A program made the position numbers and the translations under genes. A stretch of 64,000 nt of DNA from Eurosta solidaginis (Eukaryota > Arthropoda > Insecta > Diptera > Tephritidae): contig NC_090323.1 of the NCBI RefSeq assembly GCF_040869045.1, positions 37,442,066 to 37,506,065 of the forward strand, in the 5' to 3' direction. The notes under the pieces were generated by a model that was not told where the DNA came from, did not search any database, and was given only the letters and a program-made list of their open reading frames with translations. Positions 55,370 through 64,000 of this stretch are shown here, piece by piece. Numbering within the stretch: the first letter of the stretch is position 1; each line of letters opens with the position of its first letter.

Positions 55370-56480
55370 GTGAGGCCTATGAGTTTGGATTTCGAAAATC
55401 GGGATCCAAGATAGATGCAATACAAATAGTTTTTGTTACAGAACCATAACCGGAGGCCAGAATAAAAGAAAGCTTTGTGTACTTATAACTTTGAATATGG
55501 TTAAGGACCAAGAAAGTACAACATCAGCTGCGGTGTTCCTCAGGGATCTGTTCTAGGGCCACCGCTATGTAATGCGATGTATAACAGTGGGCTAAAAACC
55601 GACTTTCTCGGAGGCACGGAAATTATCGGCTATATAGATGATATTTTCAAAGTAGCAGTGATCAAAAAACTTGATCTGCTCCAAGCATCATGTAATGGCG
55701 ACCTTAACCATAGGAGATTGTCAAATAAATTCAAAACCTTTCTTGAAATATTGAGGAGTAAATACTGACTCAAAACTAACTTTTAAGGAGCACTTAAGGG
55801 CGGTGGGAGACAGAGTTTTTTGAGTAAGTGGAGCCCTAACCGTCAGCTATTATTCAATATAATCAGTTAGATAATACATTCCAGCACCTATGGCACGGAT
55901 CTAAAATAGCCCACCAAAAAGATATACTAGCAGCCTACCGTATTACTGCTATACGACGAGCATATGCTTATCGGACGGTGCCCGACAACGCGATCCATGT
56001 GTTATCCCGGAAAATCCCAGTAGATCTACTCTCAAGTGAAATAGCCCATCTGTATGGCTTTAGAATCGGCCGACTATCTAAAGATGTCCAGAAAAGTACA
56101 AGGTCACGAACAATAGGTAGGTGGCAAGAACGCTGCACCTTCATATTAGTTCGGAATATAGCGGAATAGCAGGAGCGAAAACACGGCGAACTATACTACC
56201 ACCTCACACAGATATTGAACGAGCACGGCGGTTTCAAGGAATATCTACATAAACGTAAGATAGAGGATAGGATCCCTCCTGACCACACTGTCCAGCCGTA
56301 TTGGAAAACGCAGAACACGTCATGTTTAACTACCCTCGTTTTATCGGCGAAGGACTCTCCGTACACAGAGTTTTTGGAGCGTAGCTTTCCATTAGGAATT
56401 TAGTTCCCTGAATGTGGAGACAAATAGATTTGTGTATTACTGCATGCTGAAAGGAATCGCCTTTCCCCCGTGACGTTATG
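55370..56480 (+). pseudogene. R1-like LINE remnant (RT and C-terminus)
   Basis: Encodes EFGFRKSGSKIDAIQIV, ISCGVPQGSVLGPPLCNAMY, IIGYIDDIFKVAV (catalytic box YIDD), AAYRITAIRRAYAYRTVPDN and HVLSRKIPVDLLSSE, HGELYYHLTQILNEHGGFKE, and in a shifted frame ENAEHVMFNYPRFIGEG. The order and residues match R1-clade RT and its C-terminal Cys/His region. Multiple stops and shifts, 5'-truncated. It is not in an rDNA context. Confidence 0.75.
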
Positions 56481-59458
56481 CCTTAGGATGGTCCCACGGA
56501 GTATAGACATATGAACAGGAATACTAGAGATGGCGATGGCCGAGTTATCCTCATCCATGTCGACAAAACTCAGTATGCCATTATCGATATTGATAACAAC
56601 CCATGACCAAATAATGTTAAGCTGGAAATAATTATTGTTTATGAGGTACAAAACCCACCACCAGGCTGAGGTGGTAAATACAGGGTGACACAGATTTATG
56701 TACATATTTTGAATAAACATTTTCACACATGCGTTGAGGTGCAGAAAGGGCAAGTGTTTTCGGTACTAAAAGTATGGGGAGCTACAGAAAAAGGTGGCCG
56801 TACTTACGACGCGAAGAACGGTGTAGTTGAGAAAGGACGGTATCGGTGATTATTCCTACGGTGAGATGAACGGCGGCTCGCAAAATTTATGTTAACTATC
56901 GCTAATATATCCATATGAGAAATGGAGAGACCATAGTGGCAATAAGGCAACGGAAGGCATACATGTACACGAGCCGTGAGGACAAAATAGGAGCTAGAGA
57001 GATCGGAAATAACACAGAGGCTAAATATATTGATATTTCACCTTTTGGCAGTGGTTGCTCCTTCGGCGTGATAGATGGTAGATAATCCTTAACTGGCGAG
57101 GTCGGCTGCAAAGAGCAAGTATCCATGTAAGTGTTGGCTCAGTCTCTAGGAGCTCCAATCAACATTTGCCTATATTAGCCTGACGAGCAATTGCAAAAGA
57201 TAAGATTTGACTGAGTGGTTATACGAATCGGTCTTTTGTAATGATAAAATTAATTATGGCATAAAAAAGAACCTTGCCTAATATGGCGTTGTAGCCGCAA
57301 AAAAACACAGGAAATTGTTTCAGGACTGTGCAGTCTTTTGCCTACGGCACGTTCAGCGTGGTGCTGGCTTGACTGCTCGGAAACGATTTGTTTGACCCCT
57401 CTCACCTTTGTGTCTGTGGCATTTAGTTGCTTCTTTCGACTGATAGGGCTTTATTGTTTTTTGTTTGCCCCTCTTCAATTTCCTCATTTCCACGTTGAAA
57501 ATGTTACAACAGTCATTACCGTTTCCTCTCTAAAGAGAGCATGAGCACCCGCCAGGTTATATCGAAAGCTCATATCGATAAAAAATTTTATATACCCAAA
57601 GATAGCTCACCTCGTTAAACAGAAAACTCTTCGAAAAGAACTACATCAATAGGGCCTGCCATGTCAAAGGCTCTATTCAGTCAGTTCTACAATGTTTTAG
57701 GTAGATAAGATATCCTCTCTTACCTCTGATGTGCAATGTCTTAGTTTCTAAGGCAGATGCCTTTAGCTACTCAGCCATATGAATGTCCCGTTGCTCGCCT
57801 CACAATTGGTCTGTAAAACTAAAACAAAAACCATTGTAAAAAGCAATATGAGCAAAGCTCGCTAATTAAATACACAAAATATTTTGTTTGTTGACCGCCT
57901 TTAACTCCTGGCCAGTTAACACCTCTCCTAATTAAAACTAATTTTAAAGTTGATTTTGAGCCAGTAAAGTAAAATTATTGGCTCCAAGGCGCAATGAGGT
58001 TGGTTCTATTGTCAACAATGTACGTAATTAAGCTCCTCATATGCTCTTGGCGTTTGTTTTCTCTTAAAGAATATACAAATGCGTTGTTTATTTAATATCT
58101 CCAAACCCTTTGAAGTGCTCACAGAGTTGAGCCAAACCGCCACCTAATCAATCTAACATGGCCAACATAAAGCCCTTCAGAAGAATGAAGTTAATATCTA
58201 GCTGAGTACTAACTATGAAAGTACGTTGTCTAATTGAGCGGAATAGTAGGGCCGGATATAAAAAGCGAAATAGAAAAAAAAAAGAATTGAAAAGAAATAA
58301 ATATTAGAAAGTACACACATACATATAACGCACACTCGGTTGACCATTGGCCACAATCCGACAAATAATGGCAAATGTGGAGTATTTTTAACATTTCTAT
58401 TTGAACATGAGTGCGGGTTTATGACTGCTTACTTAGCTGCATATAACTGTAAATTGAACGTTTAGTGACAAGTCACGCCAATGTGCTCACCATTAATTCA
58501 CTATTTAGCTTTTGTTGGCGAGAAACCCCCAGCAGCTAAAACACTGACAACAACATACCAACACACATACATTTACGAGTATTTATAAGCCGTATGATTG
58601 AAATTAAACAGTGTGCGCTAAATTATAAGGGTGAGTAGAGATATTTTAATAGCGAGCCTGATGAAGTTGTTAGAGCTGAAAGGTTTATGGTCAGTGGGAA
58701 TAAAGATTAAAAGTGCAGCTTTAGTAGCTGGTATATTGGCTATTTTCTAAACCGTTTGAGCTTAAGTTGATGTAAAGTTCCTGATTGCTTTAGCTAATTA
58801 GAAAGAGAAAATTTTTATAAAAATATTTTTTGTAGTTATTTTGCAAAGACTAAGATTAGTCTTCTCTTCCTGAAAACTTCTCTTGATCCCAGCGACGAAT
58901 ATAAAAAATAAAAGCAATGCAAAAAATAAAAAACGAGTTGCATATTTATTAATTTTTTTAGAGTTTGTTTAAATTTTAGTTAAAATTGTATGAACATCTT
59001 AAAAGAATTGCCCAGTTTAAAAAAAATAAAATAAAAAATAATAATTAAAAAAAAATTTTTGATTTCTAAAATAAAAAATTTTCAAATATCCCAAATTCAC
59101 GTTAGCTAAGAACTTTTTCAAAATTTTTAAACGAAATTTTATGTAAATCTAAAAAAATTTTAAAATGAGTTTCTAAAACAATGTTTATAAAAGATTGTGT
59201 ATAAAATTTCCATCTAAAAATTGAGTTTGAATATTTAAAAAATGTTCATCTATTTCATTGTAAAACTCATTAATAAAAAGCTTTAAACCTAAAAAACATT
59301 TTGTAGATGCAGGAACAGGAAAACATTTTTTAAAAACTTTGAGAAGAAATTAAATAAATCCCGTACCAAAAAATTAAATAAAAGAAGAAAAACAAAAGAT
59401 TTAAAAAAATTATTTTCGAGATTTTTGTACTGAATTTTACTTTTAGATAACGACTGCA
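56481..59458. other. Unassigned DNA, no gene recognised
   Basis: About 3 kb without a supportable gene. 58900-59450 is extremely AT-rich with A- and T-runs. Frames such as 56400-56753 (minus) and 57338-57544 lack domains. Confidence 0.35.
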
Positions 59459-60113
59459 TTTTTATACTCAGTTGAGAAGAGCTCACAGAGTATATTAAGT
59501 TTGATTGGATAACGGTTGGTTGTACATATATAAAGGAATCGAGATAGATATAGACTTCCATATATCAAAATAATCAGGATCGAAAAAAAATTTGATTGAG
59601 CCATGTCTGTCCGTCCGTCCGTTAACACGATAACTTGAGTAAATTTTGAGGTATCTTGATGAAATTTGGTATGTAGATTCCTGGGCACTCATCTCAGATC
59701 GCTATTTAAAATGAACGATATCGGACTATAACCACGCCCACTTTTTCGATATCGAAAATTTCGAAAAACCGAAAAAATGCGATAATTCATTGCCAAAGGC
59801 GGATAAAGCGATGAAACTTGGCAGATGGGTTGACGTTATGACGCAGAATACAAAATTAGTAAGATTTTGGACAATGGGCGTGGCACCGCCCAATTTTACA
59901 AGAAGGTAATTTAAAAGTTTTGCAAGCTGTAATTTGGCAGTCGTTGAAGATATCATGATGAAATTCGGCAGGAACGCTACTACTATTACTATATATGTGC
60001 TAAATAAAAATTAGCAAAATTGGATGAAGAACACGCCCACTTTTTAAAAAAATTTTTTTTTAAATTCAAATTTTAACAAAAAATTTAATATCTTTACTGT
60101 ATATAAGTAAATT

Positions 60114-60371
60114 TTTCAATTAGAAGAAAATTTTTCTAAGCGGGGTCGCCCATCGGCAGTGTCTGGCAAGCGCTCCGATTGTATTTCTGCCATGAAAAGC
60201 TCTCAGTGAAAACTCATCTGTCTTGCAGATGCCGTTCCGAGTCGGCATAAAATATGTAGGTCCCGTCCGGCCAATTTGTAGGGAAAAATCAAGAGGAGCA
60301 CGACGCAAATTGGAAGAGAAGCTCCGCCTTAGATCTCTTCGGAGGTTATCGCGCCTTACATTTATTTTTTT
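60114..60371 (+). mobile_element. 5'-truncated SINE with 14-bp target duplication
   Basis: TATATAAGTAAATT occurs at 60100-60113 and 60372-60385, once in the empty site at about 25105-25118. The SINE starts inside its body (TCAATTAGAAGAAAATTTTT), lacks the pol III boxes, and ends GCGCCTTACATTTATTTTTT. Hence a LINE-type 5'-truncated insertion. Confidence 0.85.
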
Positions 60372-61059
60372 TATATAAGTAAATTAAGTCAAAATTCAAC
60401 TCCTGTAATGATATGATGCAACAAAATACAAAAATAAAAGAAAATTTCAAAATGGGCGTGGCTCCGCCCATTTTCATTTAGTTTGTCTAGAATACTTTTA
60501 ATGCCATAAGTCGAACAAAAATTTACCAATCCTTCTCAAATTTGGTAGGGACATAGATTCTATGACGGTAACTGTTCTCTGTGAAAATGGGCGAAATCGG
60601 TGGAAACCACGCCCAGTTTTTATACACAGTCCACCGTCTGTCCTTCCACTCGGCCCTTAACACAATAACTTGAGCAAAAACCGATATATCTTTACTAAAC
60701 TTAGCCCACCTACTTATCTGAACTCACTTTATCTTGGTATAAAAAATAGCCGAAATCCGACCATAACCACGCCCACTTTATCGATATCGAAAATTACGAA
60801 AAATGAAAAAAATGCCATAATTCTATACCAAATACGAGAAAAGGGACGAAACATGGTAACTGGATTGGTTTATTGACGCAAAATATAACTTTGGAAAAAA
60901 CTCTGTAAAATGGCTGTGACACCTACCATATTAAGTAGAAGAAAATGAAAAAGTTCTACAAGGCGAAATCAACAGCCCTTGGAATCTTGGCAGGAATACT
61001 GTTAGTGGTATTGCATATATAAATAAATTAGCAGTACCCGACAGATGATTTTCTGGATC

Positions 61060-62880
61060 ACCTGGTCCACATTTTGGTCGATATCGCGAGAACACTTTCA
61101 CATATACATCTAAGGGCCACTCGCTTTTAAAACCCTCATTAATACCTTTAATTTGATATCCATATCGTACAAACACATTCTAGAGTCACCCCTGGCCCAC
61201 CCTAATGGCGATAGCTCGAAAATGCGTCCACCTATAGACCTAATACCCACTCCCTCTTAAAATGCTCAGAAACACCTTTCGTTTGATACCCATATCGTAC
61301 AAACATTCTAGAGTCACCTCTGGCCCACCCTAATGGCGATATCTCGAAAAGGCGTCCACCTATAGACCTAATGTCCACTCCCTCTTAAAATGCTCAGTAA
61401 CACCTTTCGTTTGATACCCATATCGTACAAACATTCTAGAATCACCCCTGGCCCATCCTATTGGCGATATCTCGAAAAGGCTTCCACCTATAGACCTAAT
61501 GCCCACTCCCTCTAAAAATGCTCAGTAACACATTTCGTTTGATATCCATATCGTACAAACATTCTAGAGTCACCCCTGGCCCACCCTAATGGCGATATCT
61601 CGAAAAGGCGTCCACCTATAGACCTAATGCCCACTCCCTCTTAAAATGCTCAGTAACACCTTTCGTTTGATAGCCATATCGTACAAACATTCTAGAGGCA
61701 CCCTTGGTCCACCTTTATGGCGATATATCGAAAAGGTGTCCACCTATAGAACTAAGGATTACTCCCTTTTAAAATACTCATTTCCACCTTTCATTTGATA
61801 CCCATATCGTACAAACACATTCTAGAGTCACCCTGGCCCACCCTAATGGCGATATCTCGAAAAGGCGTCCACCTATAGACCTAATGCCCACTTCCTCTTA
61901 AAACGCTCAGTAACACCTTTCGTTTGATACCCATATCGTACAAACATTCTAGAGTCACCCTTGGTCCACCTTTATGGCGATATCTCGAAAAGGCGTCCAC
62001 ATATAGAACTAAGGATTACTCCCTTTTAAAATACTCATTACCACCTTTCATTTGATACGCATATCGTACAAACACATTCTAGAGTCACCCCTGGCCCACC
62101 CTAATGGCGATATCTCGAAACGGCGTCCACCTATAGACCTAGTGCCCACTCCCTCTTAAAATGCTCAGTAAAACCTTTCGTTTGATACCCATATCGTACA
62201 AACATTATAGAGTCACCCCTGGCCCACACTAATGGCGATATCTCGAAAAGACGTCCACCTATAGACCTAATGCCCACTCCCTCTTAAAATGCTCAGTAAC
62301 ACCTTTCGTTTGATACCCATATCGTACAAACACATTCTAGAGTCACCCCTGGCCCACCCTAATGACGATATCTCGAAAAGGCGTCCACCAATAGAACTAA
62401 GGATTACTCCCTTTTAAAATACTCATTACTATCTTTCATTTGATACCCATATCATACAAACACATTCTAGAGTCACCCCTGGCCCACCCTAATGGCGACA
62501 TTTCGAAAAGGCGTCCACCTATAGACCTATTGCCCTCTCCCTCTTAAAATGCTCAGTAACACTTTTCGTTTGATACCCATATCGTACAAACTTTCTAGAG
62601 TCACCCCTGGCCCACCTTAATGGCGAAATTTCGAAAAGGCGTCCACCTATAGACCTATTGCCCACTCCCTCTTAAAATGCTCAGTAACACCTTTCATTTG
62701 ATACCCATATCGTACAAACAAATTCTAGAGTCAGCCCTGGTCCACCATTATGGCGATATCCCTAAATGGCGTCCATCCATAGAACTATGGCCTACTCTCT
62801 CTTAAAATACTCTTTAATACCTACCATTTGTTACACATGTCATACAACCACATTCCAGGGTTACCCTAGGTTCCTTTTAC
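61060..62880 (+). repeat. Family-1 minisatellite, about 14-15 units
   Basis: Units of 124-131 bp (starts near 61187, 61312, 61441, 61567, 61829, 61955, 62213, 62344, 62474, 62731). Two variants alternate: CCACCCTAATGG/CTCTTAAAATGCTCAG and CCACCTTTATGG/CCCTTTTAAAATACTCATT, suggesting higher-order amplification. Confidence 0.8.
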
Positions 62881-62970
62881 AACATGGTGATTTCCTTTAC
62901 TTTGTCTCCACAGCTCTCAACTGAGTATGTAATGTTCGGTTACACCCGAACTTAGCCTTCCTTACTTGTT

Positions 62971-64000
62971 GTTATAAGAGCCTAATTAGCCTATTTAATA
63001 AATAATTTGAATGGAAATTTTTAATTAGTTAAACAAACAGATTCATATTGACGCATGTTGCAGATAAATTAACTGAACGTGGCTTTGACAAAACATTTTG
63101 CTATACTTTTTCATAAGAATATTTCCGAGTAATTGTTTGTTTATATATACGTATGTATATTTGCACAGTTGAATTGTGTTATCAAATTGATATATGGACA
63201 ATGATTATTAAACGTTTGTAATAACAATTCCACATAAATTTTTCGTTATAAGAGCCTAATTTGCCTATTTATTTCATAACTTTAATGGACATTTTTTATT
63301 AGTTAAACAAACAGGTCCATATTGACGCATATTGCAGAGAAATTAAATGAACGTGGCTTTGACAAAACATTTTGCTATTCTTTTTCATAAGAAAATTTCC
63401 GAGTAATTGTTTGTTTATATATACGTATGTATATTTGCACAGTTCAATTGTTATCAAATTGATATATGGACAATGATTATTAAACGTTTATAATAACAAC
63501 TCCACATAAATTTTTTGTTATAAGAGCCTAATTACCCTATTTAATTCATAAATTTAATGGACATTTTTTATTAGTTAAACAAACCGGTCCATATTGACGC
63601 ATATTGCACAGAAATTAACTGAACGTGGCTATGACAAAACATTTTGCTATTCTTTTTCATAAGAATATTTCCGAGTAATTGTTTGTTTATATATACGTAT
63701 GTATATTTGCACAGTTGAATTGTGTTATCAAATTGATATATGGACAATGATTATTAAACGTTTATAATAACAATTCCACATAAATTTTTTGTTATAAGAG
63801 CCTAATTACCCTATTTAATTCATAACTTTAATGGAAATTTTTTATTAGTTAAACAAACAGGTCCATATTGACGCATATTGCAGAGAAATTAACTGAACGT
63901 GGCTTGGCAAAACATTTTGCTATTCTTTTTCATAAGGAAATTTCCGAGTAATTGTTTGTTTATATATACGTATGTATATTTGCACAGTTGAATTGTGTTA
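62971..64000 (+). repeat. 273-bp satellite array, runs off the window
   Basis: GTTATAAGAGCCTAATT starts units at 62971, 63245, 63517 and 63791, a period of 272-274 bp. Units contain GTCCATATTGACGCATATTG, GAACGTGGCTTTGACAAAAC and GTGTTATCAAATTGATATAT. Single monomers of the same family lie at 9657, 13180/14191, 24390 and 29820 beside the protease copies. Confidence 0.85.

Larger units (their letters stand above)
59459..62970 (+). mobile_element. Family-1 Helentron-like element, complete 3.5-kb copy
   Basis: Perfect 14-bp subterminal inverted repeats ATACTCAGTTGAGA (59464-59477) and TCTCAACTGAGTAT (62915-62928). The right end continues with hairpin GTTCGG/CCGAAC (62934-62951) and CTTCCTTACTTGTT to 62970. 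Between them are GGTTGGTTGTACATATA, GTCCGTCCGTCCG, repeated GGGCGTGGC palindromes and CGATATCGAAAA blocks, then a long minisatellite. A SINE is nested at 60114-60371. Non-coding; Helentron-type (DINE-1-like) by structure, which is inference. Confidence 0.75.

Noticed and set aside
58900..59450. Matrix-attachment or origin-like AT-rich block
   Set aside because: AT-richness alone is common here and no defined motif supports a functional call.

Overview
The window looks like repeat-dense nuclear DNA of a higher (cyclorrhaphan) fly. A true fruit fly (Tephritidae) would fit, but that is inference. The DNA is AT-rich and holds degenerate insect-type LINEs of several clades, Penelope-like elements, a gypsy-type solo LTR with ATAT target duplications, tRNA-derived SINEs, Helitrons and many minisatellites. 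Reading frames have eukaryotic features: a GT splice donor, a CAG/CAA-rich exon, TATA-box promoters. There is no bacterial, phage or CRISPR content.

Layout. 1-8.7 kb: a Helentron-like repeat in inverse orientation (0.36-3.1 kb), a truncated Helitron, and a nearly full-length Penelope-like retroelement (5.1-7.6 kb, minus strand) with reverse transcriptase, GIY-YIG endonuclease and a hammerhead-like motif, broken by one frameshift. 8.7-14.4 kb: a palindrome-bearing minisatellite with a LINE remnant inside, then an inverted duplication of a trypsin-like serine-protease locus. One arm keeps only the promoter and signal peptide; the other is a decayed gene. 14.6-21.5 kb: Helentron-like repeats, a Helitron with canonical TC, hairpin and CTAG ends, SINE pieces, and a 0.96-kb TIR element. 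21.6-29.9 kb: two copies of a ~2.9-kb unit, each with one serine-protease gene. Copy A has a stop at codon 2; copy B is intact. A Helentron-like repeat with mismatched ends lies between them. 30-38 kb: Helitron, Penelope remnant, short retroposon with target duplication, LINE remnant, solo LTR and a SINE with target duplication.

38-51 kb, minus strand: two likely exons of one unidentified host gene, a 35-codon first exon ending in CAG|GTAGGT and a long Gln/His/Pro-rich exon ending in AAG|GTAAGC. Both end in phase 0. The ~11 kb between them is filled with jockey-, CR1/Q- and RTE-like LINE remnants and small inverted-repeat elements. 52-59 kb: R2-like and R1-like LINE remnants, a GCTAGGTGGCGC minisatellite, a large hairpin and featureless AT-rich DNA. 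59.5-63 kb: a complete Helentron-like element carrying a long ~128-bp minisatellite and a nested SINE. 63-64 kb: a ~273-bp satellite array that runs off the window.

The best-supported protein-coding loci are serine-protease copy B (28468-29238) and the two-exon minus-strand gene (38386-39534 and 50407-50511). Almost everything else is transposon-derived. The most informative structures are how the protease unit was duplicated, apparently through the repeats, and a minisatellite core shared by the canonical Helitron and the Helentron-like repeats.
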